NCBI RefSeq assembly: GCF_031759225.1
Contig: NZ_CP134494.1
Span: 4,090,501 to 4,154,500 of the forward strand
Source of the DNA: Mesobacillus jeotgali
GTDB taxonomy: Bacteria > Bacillota > Bacilli > Bacillales > Cytobacillaceae
Reading direction: 5' to 3'
DNA: 64,000 nucleotides
Part shown: one piece after another, positions 34,704 through 44,147 of the stretch
How the letters are laid out: every line of letters begins with the position of its first letter
Numbering within the stretch: position 1 is the stretch's first letter
Program-made: the position numbers and the translations under genes
Notes under the pieces: model-generated
What the model saw: the letters and a program-made list of their open reading frames with translations, nothing else
Told to the model about the DNA's origin: nothing
Database searches by the model: none

Positions 34704-36257
34704 TTGTATAAAAATTATAACACAAACCAATTGACCCTTCCAATGGACATTCAAGTTTTGATTCCTCAACAGCACCTTGTTCGATTGATTGATTTTGCCG
34801 TCGACCAGATGAACCCCAATATCTTTCTCTCTCTTTATCCTGGTGGAGGACGGCCGCCTTACCATCCTCAAATGATGTTAAAAGTCATTCTTTATGCATA
34901 TGCCAACCGTATTTATTCCTCTCGACAAATCGCGAAACAGCTAACAGAGAATATTATGTTCATGTGGCTCTCCGGCGAACAGAAGCCTGATTTTCGTACC
35001 ATCAACCGTTTCCGTTCCGAACGCATGAAAGATGTCATCTATGAGACGTTCTTTTCCATAGTCGACCTCCTTCGGGAGGAAGGACTTGTGAAGCTAGAAG
35101 ACTATTTCCTGGATGGGACCAAATTGGAGGCAAACGCCAACAAGTATACTTTTGTTTGGAAGAAGTCCACTGAAAAATACGATAAAAAGTTGGACGAGAA
35201 ATTCCGCCAGATTGTCTTTGGGATTGAACAAATCACCAAAGAAGATGAAGAAGCAGAAAGGGAACAAGATTTTCAGGAAAAGCTCGAAGAGACACCCATC
35301 TCTTCTGCAAAAATTGAAGAAACCATTAAAAAGCTGGAAGAGAGACTGGAACAGGATCCAAAAAACAAACCTTTAAAGAAGGCAAAGCGCCAACTGGAAA
35401 AAGACCTTCTACCTCGAAAGCAGAAGTATGAACTTCAGAAACAGACTTTTGGAGAGAGAAACAGCTTTTCTAAGACGGATACCGATGCCACTTTTATGCG
35501 AATGAAAGAGGACCACATGATGAACGGGCAGTTAAAGCCTGGATATAATGTTCAGATTGGAACAGAAAATCAGTTCATCACCAACTTCAGCCTCCATCAA
35601 CGGGCTGGAGATCCTGGATGCATGATTCCCCATCTTGAACTTTTGGAAAAACATAACCGCCCGAAGCCAAAGGCCGTTATTGCCGACTCTGGTTATGGAA
35701 GCGAAGAGAACTATGCACATTGTGAAGAACAGGAAATAGAAGCGTACATTAAATACAATACTTTTGACAAGGAACAGACAAAGGCATGGAAGGAACAAAT
35801 TGGCCGAGTTGAAAATATGGAGTATGACGAAGAGCTAGATGAATGGATTTGTGCAAACGGAAAACGCCTGGTTTTCCAGTATGAGAGTCAAAGAAAGTCC
35901 GACAACGGTTACGATTCCGTGAAGCGCACGTACCGCTGTACCGATTGTATGAACTGTCCATTCCAAACAACCTGTGCCAAAGACAAAGATACAAAGACCG
36001 TACAGGTCTCAGTGAAAAACCAACAACAACGAAAAGAAGTTCGGGAACGATTGGCTGCGGAAGAAGGAAGCCAAAGATACAGGCAGAGAAAAATAGATGT
36101 CGAGCCAGTATTTGGGCAGATTAAACACAATCGAGGGTTTAAAAGATTTGGGTTAAGAGGCCTCTCCAAAAATACCACGGATTGGGGTCTTATTTGCGCT
36201 GCACACAATCTTTTGAAGTGGGCAGCCAACAAGGAAAGCGAACAAAAATTAGGGTAA
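34704..36257 (+). CDS. IS1182-family DDE transposase
   Basis: A 517-residue transposase, full length for the family. The N-terminal DUF772-type DNA-binding part includes GGGRPPYHPQMMLKVILYAYANRIYSSRQIAKQL. The DDE residues fit: D in DYFLDGTKLEANANKYTF (near 137), D in KAVIADSGYGSEENY (near 330) and E in VEPVFGQIKHNRGFKRFGLRG (near 475). A cysteine cluster (CTDCMNCPFQTTC) lies before the last block. Start is TTG after AAAAGGAGAG. No frameshift is seen, so it may be active. Confidence 0.95.
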   Translation: MYKNYNTNQLTLPMDIQVLIPQQHLVRLIDFAVDQMNPNIFLSLYPGGGRPPYHPQMMLKVILYAYANRIYSSRQIAKQLTENIMFMWLSGEQKPDFRTINRFRSERMKDVIYETFFSIVDLLREEGLVKLEDYFLDGTKLEANANKYTFVWKKSTEKYDKKLDEKFRQIVFGIEQITKEDEEAEREQDFQEKLEETPISSAKIEETIKKLEERLEQDPKNKPLKKAKRQLEKDLLPRKQKYELQKQTFGERNSFSKTDTDATFMRMKEDHMMNGQLKPGYNVQIGTENQFITNFSLHQRAGDPGCMIPHLELLEKHNRPKPKAVIADSGYGSEENYAHCEEQEIEAYIKYNTFDKEQTKAWKEQIGRVENMEYDEELDEWICANGKRLVFQYESQRKSDNGYDSVKRTYRCTDCMNCPFQTTCAKDKDTKTVQVSVKNQQQRKEVRERLAAEEGSQRYRQRKIDVEPVFGQIKHNRGFKRFGLRGLSKNTTDWGLICAAHNLLKWAANKESEQKLG

Positions 36258-36510
36258 CTAAGGGGAGGAATATCCCTCTTTCCCTTATAAATCCTCAAAT
36301 CCAAACCCATAAATTGGATAAAAAGTAAAAGAGGCGACTCTCAGGTCGAATTTATTCAACCTTTTGAGTCAGCCTCTTTTTTCCGGTTATTCACTCAAAA
36401 CATATGGATTTCGTCTTATTTTTACCAGATAACCGGAATACCTCCGCTTATTACAGCGTCGTAAGTACCCTCCACATACAATAGCCGGAAATCATCCGCT
36501 TATGGATTAT

Positions 36511-36636
36511 TAATCTCTCAAAGAATCACATTATTCTCTCGAACAAAACGGATAATCTCTCAATAAAACGCCTTATTCTCTCATAAAGGAATCATAATCT
36601 CTCATTAAAGCATAATAATCTCTCATTTATCCATAG
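36511..36636. repeat. Phased short-repeat array, core TAATCTCTC, 6 copies, exact 21-bp period
   Basis: TAATCTCTC or TATTCTCTC begins at 36511, 36532, 36553, 36574, 36595 and 36616, exactly 21 bp apart. The other 12 bases of each unit differ. The array lies between the IS end and the iadA terminator. The two strands contain stops, so it is not a tandem peptide repeat gene. Upstream (36433-36502), a CCGGAA...TCCGCTTA motif occurs twice. Function unknown. Confidence 0.9.
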
Positions 36637-36642
36637 AATGTA

Positions 36643-36682
36643 AAAACTCCCGACCTATGAAGGATCGGCCTGGAGTTTAACA
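36643..36682 (-). terminator. iadA terminator
   Basis: On the minus strand AACTCC...CCGATCCT pairs with AGGTCGG...GAGTT (with a bulge), followed by TTTTTAC, just past the iadA stop codon. Confidence 0.75.
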
Positions 36683-36685
36683 AGT

Positions 36686-37855
36686 CTATTCAAATGTCCC
36701 TTTCACCAACGGAACTCTATTCTCCACCATGACCTGCCCCATCGCAATGACAGTGTCAACCTCAAGATTCTCATCCAGCAGCACCAGGTCTGCGTCACGA
36801 CCTGTTTCAATACGCCCTTTTTGCGATAGCTTTAGAACTGTTGCCGGATTGGCAGTAATGACTCGGATGGCCACTTCGAGCGGAATCCCCTCGGATAAAA
36901 TAGCTTCCTTGACCGCTTCGTACAAAGAGGAAACCTGTCCAGTCTGCAGACCGATCAATTCACCATTTTCATCAAAATCAGGCAGGCTCGCCTGACCGTC
37001 TGAGGTGAAGGTGATCTGCCCGATCTCTACTCCGGCATCAAGCATGCGTTTCAACGCAACGCTGCACTTCACTTCGCCCTCCTCCAGGAACTTCGGGATC
37101 GAACTGGTTGTAAAATCAACCCAGCCGCCTTTTTTCGCATAATCGATTCCTGCCTCGAACAGATGCGGGTTACGATTGATATGGGTCGGGTAAAACTGCC
37201 TGATTGGGATATCCGTAGTCTCCACTACTTCCTCTATCAGCTTCAAATGGTCAAAGCTGTCACCGACATGGACATTGACGATGCCAGCTTTTCCGCCCAG
37301 CATCCCGCCAATCCGCGCTGCCGAAGCGATCTTTGCCAATTCTTCGGCAGTCGGCTGCGAGGAGCGGTGATCGGCAATCGCAATCTCCCCTGCCCCGATG
37401 ATTTTATCGATTAAAATGATATCGTCCTCGATTTTCCCGGTCAGCGTTTTGACCGGGACCTGATAGGAGCCTGTCTGTACATAGGTGGTAATCCCTTCTT
37501 CCTCAAGCGCGCGCGCCTTGGCGATCAAGCTTGACATCGTCCGCGTCGTACCGTCGGTGCCGAGCACACCGACAAGCGTCGTAATCCCGGCAGTCGTTGC
37601 CTGTGTCAGCTGGATCTCCGGCGTCCTCGTTCGGAACCCGCCTTCCCCGCCTCCTCCAATCAGATGGACATGGGAATCGATGAAGCCAGGTACAACCTTT
37701 TTCCCTGTCGCATCTATAACCTGTATTTTCACAAACCCATCAGGAACACTAATTTCATCCTGTATGAATCCAATTTTACGATCAACAAGCAATATATCTT
37801 TTTTTCCAAGGTAATCTGGTGCGTAAACGTCTCCATTTTTGATTAACGTCAGCAT
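36686..37855 (-). CDS. iadA: IadA, isoaspartyl (beta-aspartyl) dipeptidase
   Basis: A 389-residue metallo-amidohydrolase that removes N-terminal isoaspartyl residues from dipeptides, recycling damaged protein. Metal-site motifs are present: PGFIDSHVHLIGGGGEGGF (about 56-74), GVLGTDGTTR, the histidines in VNVHVGDSFDHL and FYPTHINRNPHLF, and the catalytic aspartate in TFTSDGQASLPDFDENG. RBS GGAGGGG precedes the ATG. It is a single-gene unit beside the IS. Confidence 0.92.
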   Translation of the reverse strand: MLTLIKNGDVYAPDYLGKKDILLVDRKIGFIQDEISVPDGFVKIQVIDATGKKVVPGFIDSHVHLIGGGGEGGFRTRTPEIQLTQATTAGITTLVGVLGTDGTTRTMSSLIAKARALEEEGITTYVQTGSYQVPVKTLTGKIEDDIILIDKIIGAGEIAIADHRSSQPTAEELAKIASAARIGGMLGGKAGIVNVHVGDSFDHLKLIEEVVETTDIPIRQFYPTHINRNPHLFEAGIDYAKKGGWVDFTTSSIPKFLEEGEVKCSVALKRMLDAGVEIGQITFTSDGQASLPDFDENGELIGLQTGQVSSLYEAVKEAILSEGIPLEVAIRVITANPATVLKLSQKGRIETGRDADLVLLDENLEVDTVIAMGQVMVENRVPLVKGTFE

Positions 37856-38090
37856 TAAAGTCCCCTCCTAAAATCTTTTTGCCCATTATAAACCAATGGA
37901 TATAGCATTGATACTAATTATGATTAACTCCCTACTAACAAAAGCATGAATTTATCAACGAATTCAGCCCATCATCCCAGTCAATTCGCACTGCCCATAG
38001 CGTCTAACTGCAGCTGATAGTAGGTATGATGTGCATCTAAACACTTTTAGCATATAATAAAAAGCAAAGTGATGGCAGGGAGGCGAATAT

Positions 38091-38474
38091 ATGTGTGGAT
38101 CAAATAAAGCAATCGAGCTCCAGTCATACCATTTTTTAGAATCAATACAGAAGAGCCCAGTGTACACCATTGTACGGGTTGATTTTACCGGCGGTACTTT
38201 TCTTGACTACAATCAGGGGATTTCTTCAAGAGACCAGCTTCAAGACATAAGCAGTCTTCCATTGATTAAAAATCTTATTCTACAAACCGAGGAAGGAAAT
38301 CAATTTATTGTAGAGCCGGATGAGTTGGGGCTGCGATTTGCGGAGGGAGCCCTGGACTACAGACAGTACCTCTCAGCCAGGAAAAAAAGGACCTTGAATA
38401 TGCTTTGCTATACTTCTGGATTCACAATTATACTCACCACCATGGGCTGGACATTTATCAATTACTTTCTATAG
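38091..38474 (+). CDS. Hypothetical protein with C-terminal membrane helix
   Basis: A 127-residue protein I do not recognise. Residues 1-100 are soluble and mixed in charge. A short basic stretch (ARKKR) is followed by one membrane helix (about 103-125) that reaches the C-terminus, so the protein would be tail-anchored. The start is well supported by GGGAGG eight bases before the ATG. It lies just upstream of the T-box leader and is not part of that transcript unless there is read-through. Confidence 0.6.
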   Translation: MCGSNKAIELQSYHFLESIQKSPVYTIVRVDFTGGTFLDYNQGISSRDQLQDISSLPLIKNLILQTEEGNQFIVEPDELGLRFAEGALDYRQYLSARKKRTLNMLCYTSGFTIILTTMGWTFINYFL

Positions 38475-38592
38475 GAACATTTATTGCAAGGCAAGGCCAT
38501 ATCCATATTTGGATAGCCTAAAATCAATATATTTTATATCCTTGACACCCCTTCATTATCACACTATAATTTCAAGTAATATATTTTAATAA

Positions 38593-38877
38593 GTTGAAGC
38601 GTTGAAGAGAGTCTATTAAGCCGGTCTCCCTGTTAATAGAGAATCAGTGGTTGGTGGAAACTGATACAAAGGCCTGGTGAATTTCGTTCTTGGAGCTTTT
38701 CCTTTTAAAAATAGCTGTTTTTCGTGTTGACCGAAAATAGCTCTAAAAAAAGGAACGGTTTTGGCCGTTATCCAGTAACTTGAGCGGGAAGCAGCATGCT
38801 TCCAAATAGGGTGGTACCGCGTGTTCAGCCACGTCCCTATCCAGATTGATGGATAGAGGCGTGGCTTTTTATTTTGC
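38593..38877 (+). promoter_or_regulatory. T-box riboswitch upstream of the sodium symporter
   Basis: The diagnostic T-box AGGGTGGTACCGCG is at 38808-38821, followed by a terminator stem (CCACG...CGTGG, about 38829-38867) and TTTTTATTTT. Upstream is a Stem I region beginning GAAGAGAGT, with AGAGAATCAG...CTGAT and GTGAATTTCGTTCTTGGAGC. By alignment with known leaders the specifier would be TTC (phenylalanine), with moderate certainty. Uncharged tRNA would open the terminator and turn on the transporter gene 53 bases downstream. Confidence 0.92.
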
Positions 38878-38929
38878 CGTAACCTCATTCCTCATCAGCT
38901 GAAATAGAGAGAAAAAGGGAGAATTCAAC

Positions 38930-40267
38930 ATGGAGAGAGAACAATGGTCATCGAAAATCGGATTCATACTGGCCGCTGCAGGGTCAGCGATTGGCATCGG
39001 AGCGATCTGGAAGCTGCCATATGTAACGGGAGTGAGCGGCGGCGGGGCATTTTTCCTGATGTTTATCATATTTTCCTTATTCATCGGGTTGCCCTTATTG
39101 CTTGCGGAGTTTGTCATTGGCCGCAGCACCGGTAAGGAAGCGATTCGCGCCTACCTGGAAATAGCGCCGAAAAGCAAATGGTATTTAATCGGGATACTCG
39201 GTGTTGTCACCAGCTTCGTGCTGCTTAGCTTTTACAGCGTAGTCGGCGGCTGGATCAGCCTTTATTTTATAAAAGGGCTGGCTGGCGGAGTGATTGAAGA
39301 TGGAACAAATTATGGGGACTTGTTTGGACAGACGATCAGCAGTCCATGGAGCGTGCTCGCTGCCCAGGCTGCCTTCCTGTTGATTACGATCATTGTCGTC
39401 GCCAAAGGAGTTCAATCCGGGATTGAAAAAGCAAGCAAAGTCCTGATGCCTGCATTGTTCCTGCTTTTCATCATCCTGATCATCCGCTCACTGACGCTGG
39501 AAAACGCGCTTGATGGCGTGACATTTTTCCTTGCGCCCGATTTTTCAAGCATCACATCGGAAAGCATCCTATTCGCGATGGGACAATCATTTTTCTCCCT
39601 GAGTGTCGGCGTATCCGTTATGGTTACCTACAGCTCATACCTGCCGAAGAAGGGCAGCATTGTCCAGCCGGCCCTATCGGTTGTCGGGATGAACCTATTC
39701 ATTGCACTGCTAGCCGGTCTGGCGATCTTCCCTGCGGTTTTTTCCCTCGGATTTGAACCGGCAGAAGGGCCGGGATTGCTGTTCGTCGTCCTTCCAGCTG
39801 TTTTTGAAAAAATGTTCCTGGGCGAACTGTTCCTGCTGCTGTTCCTGGCCTTATTCCTGTTCGCGACACTGACTTCGGCGTTCTCGATGCTTGAAATTGT
39901 CGTTGCCACACTCGCGAAAGGCGATCCGAAGAAACGCACAAGATTTGCCTGGATTGCCGGCGGTTTGATTTTCCTGCTTGGCATCCCTTCAGCCCTGTCA
40001 TTCGGGACATTGGCGGAAGCGACTGTTTTTGGAAAAAATATCTTCGACACAGCCGATTTCCTTGTCAGCAACATTTTGATGCCGCTAGGAGTCTTGCTGA
40101 TTTCGATTTTCGTACCGTTAAAAATCAAAAAAGAAGTATTGCGGCAGGAGCTGCTGCAGCAATCAAAGGCCGGCAGCTGGCTCTTCAATCTCTGGTACAA
40201 TGTGATGAGATTTGTTGTCCCAGTCGTGATCATCATTGTATTCCTTGATTCACTAGGTATCATTTAA
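38930..40267 (+). CDS. Sodium-dependent transporter, NSS/SNF family, T-box controlled
   Basis: A 445-residue membrane protein with 11-12 helices, of the neurotransmitter:sodium symporter (LeuT-type) family. The N-terminal [27 protein letters not shown] carries the family's sodium/substrate helix, and [14 protein letters not shown] follows. It should import an amino acid with Na+. The T-box leader implies that shortage of one amino acid induces it; the probable TTC specifier points to phenylalanine, consistent with aromatic transport by this family. RBS GGGAG precedes the ATG, and a hairpin terminator follows. Confidence 0.9.
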   Translation: MEREQWSSKIGFILAAAGSAIGIGAIWKLPYVTGVSGGGAFFLMFIIFSLFIGLPLLLAEFVIGRSTGKEAIRAYLEIAPKSKWYLIGILGVVTSFVLLSFYSVVGGWISLYFIKGLAGGVIEDGTNYGDLFGQTISSPWSVLAAQAAFLLITIIVVAKGVQSGIEKASKVLMPALFLLFIILIIRSLTLENALDGVTFFLAPDFSSITSESILFAMGQSFFSLSVGVSVMVTYSSYLPKKGSIVQPALSVVGMNLFIALLAGLAIFPAVFSLGFEPAEGPGLLFVVLPAVFEKMFLGELFLLLFLALFLFATLTSAFSMLEIVVATLAKGDPKKRTRFAWIAGGLIFLLGIPSALSFGTLAEATVFGKNIFDTADFLVSNILMPLGVLLISIFVPLKIKKEVLRQELLQQSKAGSWLFNLWYNVMRFVVPVVIIIVFLDSLGII

Positions 40268-40271
40268 TTAG

Positions 40272-40299
40272 GAAGCTGACAACTGTCAGCTTCTTTTTT
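40272..40299 (+). terminator. Terminator after the sodium symporter gene
   Basis: GAAGCTGACA-ac-TGTCAGCTTC forms a ten-pair stem followed by TTTTTT. Confidence 0.88.
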
Positions 40300-40386
40300 C
40301 ATGCAATCATGAAAACTATCAGCAGTATAATTTTTCCCATTAAAGCAAAACCTTTTGAGTAGATGACTGCATCGGAGGGATTTTTG

Positions 40387-41892
40387 ATGTTTTTCAAGAA
40401 AAAGAAAACCATAGTAAACAAAAGCATGAATCAAAAAAACCTCGACGATAAGGAATTAATCCCTGTAGATCAGGCTGATTTCATCAAAAAAATGAAAGAC
40501 AGCCTTCATAATAGCGCTGATTTAAATACCAAGGAACTTCAGAATGGCTTCACCTTAATGTTCTTTGATACTTTGACAGATAAAAAGATGCTGAATCAAG
40601 ATGTACTCACTCGGCTTGAAGACGCAAATGCTTCTCCAAACGAAGCGCTTAAGCACATTACAGTCTCTAGCACTTCTAAACATAAATATATCGATGATGT
40701 GGTTGACGCGGTTTTAAAAGGAGCTGTCGTGGTCCATTCACCAGGCCACCCTATCGTGATCAGCGCAATGGTCGGTACGCAGGAAAACAGATCATTGACC
40801 CGCCCTGAAAATGAATCACAGGTTTTAGGTCCGCAAATCGCCTTTAATGAGAGTCTGGCGACCAATATATCCCTGATCCGCCGTTATCTCACAAACCCCA
40901 ATCTTTGCAATGAGAGTTTTTCTTTAGGAAAACAAACGCAATCAGGGATTGCGCTTCTTTATATGAAAGGAATTGCGGATGAAGATATGGTGGACCGGAT
41001 GCGGGAGAGAATTCAAACTATCGATGTTGATGGTATACTCGACAGCTCCATGTTGGTGCAGCTGATCGAAGATAATTCGATGGCCATTTTTCCACAGCTG
41101 CTGATGACAGAAAGGCCGGACCGAGCTTGCGCATGGCTGTTGAACGGGAAAATGGTGGTTCTTGTTGATGGCAGTGTCCAGGTAATCGGTGCGCCGCAGA
41201 CCTTTATCGAATTCTTCCAGAGCATGGAGGATGAAAGTGTCAGATGGCAAATTGCGACTTTTCTCAGAGTCTTGAGGGTGTTCTCGATGATAGTTTCAAT
41301 ATTTTTCACGGCGATCTATGTTGCAGCTCTGACTTTCCATTATGAAATTATCCCGCAAACCCTGCTGATTCCGCTTGGCGAGTCAAGATCACGCGTACCC
41401 TTCCCGCCGATTATCGAGGCCTTACTGCTCGAAACCATGATTGAGCTGTTGCGGGAAGCCGGAGCACGGCTGCCGACAAAGGTCGGTCAGACGATGGGTA
41501 TCGTTGGAGGTATTGTCGTCGGGACAGCAGCTGTAGAAGCGGGATTTACAAGCAATATCCTGATCATTATCATCGCCGTGAGCGCCCTTGCTTCGTTTAC
41601 GACACCCAACTATATGATGGGCAACGTAATCAGGGTCCTGCGTTTTCCATTAATCATTTTGGCAGGGTTTTGGGGTTTTTACGGGCTGATGTTCGGCTTT
41701 TGTTTCCTGCTGATCCACCTGCTGCGCCAATCAAGTCTCGGGACTCCATTTTTGGCTCCATTTTATCCACCGAGATTCGCTGATTGGCGCGACAGCATCA
41801 TTCGCCTCCCAATCAAGTGGAACAACATCCGTCCGGAGCAAGCAAGGCCAGTAGACAAGCTGAAACACAATGCATCAAAAACCAAAGAATAA
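40387..41892 (+). CDS. GerA-type spore germination protein, subunit A
   Basis: A 501-residue subunit of a nutrient germinant receptor in the spore inner membrane. A hydrophilic N-terminal domain (about 1-250) contains the family pattern VDGILDSSMLVQLIEDNSMAIFPQLLMTERPDR. Four to five helices follow, with SRSRVPFPPIIEALLLETMIELLREAGARLP. RBS GGAGGG is seven bases before the ATG at 40387. It is the first gene of an A-B-C tricistronic unit. Which germinant it senses cannot be told. Expression in the forespore is expected from the family. Confidence 0.93.
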   Translation: MFFKKKKTIVNKSMNQKNLDDKELIPVDQADFIKKMKDSLHNSADLNTKELQNGFTLMFFDTLTDKKMLNQDVLTRLEDANASPNEALKHITVSSTSKHKYIDDVVDAVLKGAVVVHSPGHPIVISAMVGTQENRSLTRPENESQVLGPQIAFNESLATNISLIRRYLTNPNLCNESFSLGKQTQSGIALLYMKGIADEDMVDRMRERIQTIDVDGILDSSMLVQLIEDNSMAIFPQLLMTERPDRACAWLLNGKMVVLVDGSVQVIGAPQTFIEFFQSMEDESVRWQIATFLRVLRVFSMIVSIFFTAIYVAALTFHYEIIPQTLLIPLGESRSRVPFPPIIEALLLETMIELLREAGARLPTKVGQTMGIVGGIVVGTAAVEAGFTSNILIIIIAVSALASFTTPNYMMGNVIRVLRFPLIILAGFWGFYGLMFGFCFLLIHLLRQSSLGTPFLAPFYPPRFADWRDSIIRLPIKWNNIRPEQARPVDKLKHNASKTKE

Positions 41893-41907
41893 GTTGTGGT
41901 GTTATCA

Positions 41908-43035
41908 ATGAGAGTTCACATCGAGCCTAAGCCCCAAAACATGGTCAATACTTTCCTGCTCTTCTTCGTGATCCATTCTATGCAGCTGGGTGTTGGCATC
42001 CAGGGTTTCCAGCGGATCATCTATATGGAAGCAAGACATGATGCCTGGGTTTCCGTCATTCTCAGTGGGATAGCCACGGCCACCATTGGGTTCTTTATGG
42101 TGAAAACATTAAGTTTGTATGAGAATACAGATCTGTATGGCATCCAATATGACCTCCTGGGAAAATGGCTGGGAAACCTGATCAATATTGTGTTTGTTGT
42201 CTACTTTCTAGGAAGCTTCCACGTCATTGTCCGGAATTATATCGAGGTCATCCAGGCATGGGTCTTCCCAGAAATCCCAAATTGGCTGCTTTCGCTGACC
42301 CTTGTTTATCTTGTTTACTACGGGTTGAATGGCGGGCTGCGGACCGTTGTCGGTGTCAGCTTCTTCAGTGTCGTCCTATCCTTATGGCTGATCCTGCTGC
42401 TCGCTTACCCTTTCCAGTTCACTAATTGGGATTACTTATTTCCCATGTTCGAAGCAAAAATCACTGAAATACTGAGAGGGGCAAAGCAGATGACATTCAC
42501 GGTCATCGGCTTTGAGATTATTTACGTCATCTATCCCTTTTTAAAAGAAAAAGACCGGGTCCACAAATATATGCAGTATGGCCTTGGTTTCACGACCCTC
42601 CTGTACCTTGCGCTAATGGTAGTCTCCCTAGCCTATTTCAGCGGCGGCCAGCTGGAGCGTACAATTTGGGGTACACTATCACTTTTTAAAATTGTCCGCT
42701 TCCCCTTCATTGAACGCTTTGAATACGTGGCAATCACTTTTTGGGTCCTGCTGATCCTGCCAAACCTGATGCTCTATATGTGGGCGGCAACCCGGGGAAT
42801 TTCAAGGATTTTCAATAAAAAAGAACAGAAAGTCAGCTGGATGCTCTTACTATTCGTTTTCTTGACACTGCTTTATCCGCTTACCAGGGCCCAGATTAAT
42901 ATGTTCAATGACTACTTCGCCAGGGGCGCTCTCTATATTGTTTTCGTCTATCCATTATTTCTTTTTGGTGCTGTCCTGATCAAAAAGAAACTTTCACGTA
43001 AAAAGGATGAGGCCAATGAACAAAAAAATCCATAA
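41908..43035 (+). CDS. GerB-type spore germination permease, subunit B
   Basis: A 375-residue integral membrane protein with about ten helices, of the amino acid/polyamine/organocation-like endospore germination permease family. It is thought to bind the germinant. The family pattern NTFLLFFVIHSMQLGVGIQGFQRIIY is at the N-terminus, with FTVIGFEIIYVIYPFL centrally. The ATG at 41908 is chosen; a GTG at 41896 is possible and no strong RBS is seen, so translation may be coupled to the A subunit, which ends 15 bases before. Confidence 0.9.
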   Translation: MRVHIEPKPQNMVNTFLLFFVIHSMQLGVGIQGFQRIIYMEARHDAWVSVILSGIATATIGFFMVKTLSLYENTDLYGIQYDLLGKWLGNLINIVFVVYFLGSFHVIVRNYIEVIQAWVFPEIPNWLLSLTLVYLVYYGLNGGLRTVVGVSFFSVVLSLWLILLLAYPFQFTNWDYLFPMFEAKITEILRGAKQMTFTVIGFEIIYVIYPFLKEKDRVHKYMQYGLGFTTLLYLALMVVSLAYFSGGQLERTIWGTLSLFKIVRFPFIERFEYVAITFWVLLILPNLMLYMWAATRGISRIFNKKEQKVSWMLLLFVFLTLLYPLTRAQINMFNDYFARGALYIVFVYPLFLFGAVLIKKKLSRKKDEANEQKNP

Positions 43036-44140
43036 GCTCATAATAGTCATGCTTGTGATTATCCTTTCTGGCTGTGCAGAACAGAAAACACTTGAAAAGA
43101 TGGGTTTGGTTACCACAGTGGGCTATGATCTCACAGAGGATAAACAAATCCTGTCGACAATGGTACTTCTTCAAATCGATCCGGAGGCTCCGCAAAGCTC
43201 AATCATCCTGGCCGCAAAGTCAGCGACCAGTAAAGGAGCGAGAAATGAGGCGGATTTGAAAAGTCCTAAAAAGCTGGAGTCAGGGCAGCTGCGGGTAGCA
43301 CTCTTCAGTGAAGATGTCGTCCGTTCGGGTCTCATCAATCTGGCAGATACTCTTGCCCGGGATCCCTCCATCAGTGACCTGACCTATCTGGCGGTGGTTG
43401 AAGGAAATGCGAACAAACTCCTTAACCAAAGGAATGAGCAATTTTCAGATATCAGCCAGCTCATTTATAAGGAGCTAGATCAAAACATTAGAGGCGAAAA
43501 AATTCCATCTTCCACTCTTCAGGAGGTCATGCATGATTTTTATGCACCGGGAATCGATCCGATCATGCCTACTTTAAAGGGGGAAGATGGCATAGTTAAA
43601 ATTACCGGCATGGCCTTGGTCAAGAATGATAAAATGGTCGGTAAAATCGACGCAAAAGAATCCTTTTACTTAAAGCTGATCAATGACCGCTACAAGGCAG
43701 GAGCAATAGAAGTGGAGGTCGACAAGCAAGGATTTGATCTGGAAGAGACTCCTGAAGGTCCCGAGAAGCTGGCAGTGGTGATCGATACCATCCACAGCAA
43801 AAGTGACATCAACTTGATCAGCAAGGAAAATCTCCAATTTGAACTGAAAGTCAAATTGAAAACCAGGCTGCTCGAGATCAACCAGGCACTGGACTTAAAA
43901 AACCCTGAATACCTTAAGCAGCTTGAAAAGAAGCTCGGTGAAAAAATCACATCCGATATTGATAATTTAATCAAAAAAGCTCGTGCATTAGGTTCAGATC
44001 CGTTTGGATTCGGTGAGATTTATCGAAAAAGTGTCAGACAGGCCAACTTGACCACTGAAAAATGGCATGGCATGTACCCGGAAAGCAAAGTCGATGTGAA
44101 GGTCGAGTTTGAGATTTTGCGGACTGGAGTGGTGGAATAA
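43016..44140 (+). CDS. GerC-type spore germination lipoprotein, subunit C
   Basis: A 374-residue lipoprotein, third subunit of the germinant receptor. The signal peptide ends in the lipobox LSGC (cysteine near residue 20). The mature part has the GerAC pattern KMGLVTTVGYDLTEDKQI near the N-terminus and a long C-terminal domain (FELKVKLKTRLLEINQ to the end). It overlaps the B subunit by 20 bases, with AAGGATGAGG as RBS. Lgt in this window would lipidate it. A GC-rich hairpin lies after the stop. Confidence 0.92.
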   Translation: MNKKIHKLIIVMLVIILSGCAEQKTLEKMGLVTTVGYDLTEDKQILSTMVLLQIDPEAPQSSIILAAKSATSKGARNEADLKSPKKLESGQLRVALFSEDVVRSGLINLADTLARDPSISDLTYLAVVEGNANKLLNQRNEQFSDISQLIYKELDQNIRGEKIPSSTLQEVMHDFYAPGIDPIMPTLKGEDGIVKITGMALVKNDKMVGKIDAKESFYLKLINDRYKAGAIEVEVDKQGFDLEETPEGPEKLAVVIDTIHSKSDINLISKENLQFELKVKLKTRLLEINQALDLKNPEYLKQLEKKLGEKITSDIDNLIKKARALGSDPFGFGEIYRKSVRQANLTTEKWHGMYPESKVDVKVEFEILRTGVVE

Positions 44141-44147
44141 GCAGAAA

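Larger units (their letters stand above)
34405..36376 (+). mobile_element. IS1182-family insertion sequence (ends tentative)
   Basis: An intact transposase lies between two similar hairpins. The left end GAGGGTGTCCCAAAAG (34405-34420) and the inverted right end (36361-36376, read outward as GAGGCTGACTCAAAAG) match at 13 of 16 positions, a plausible terminal inverted repeat for a 1.97-kb element. No clear target duplication is visible; the outer flanks are GGAAAA on the left and TTTTTTCC on the right. If the ends are right, the dispersed repeat at 34480-34605 lies inside the element. Confidence 0.5.

Noticed and set aside
38616..38888. 90-codon minus-strand frame
   Set aside because: Antisense to the T-box leader, whose conserved motifs explain the sequence.
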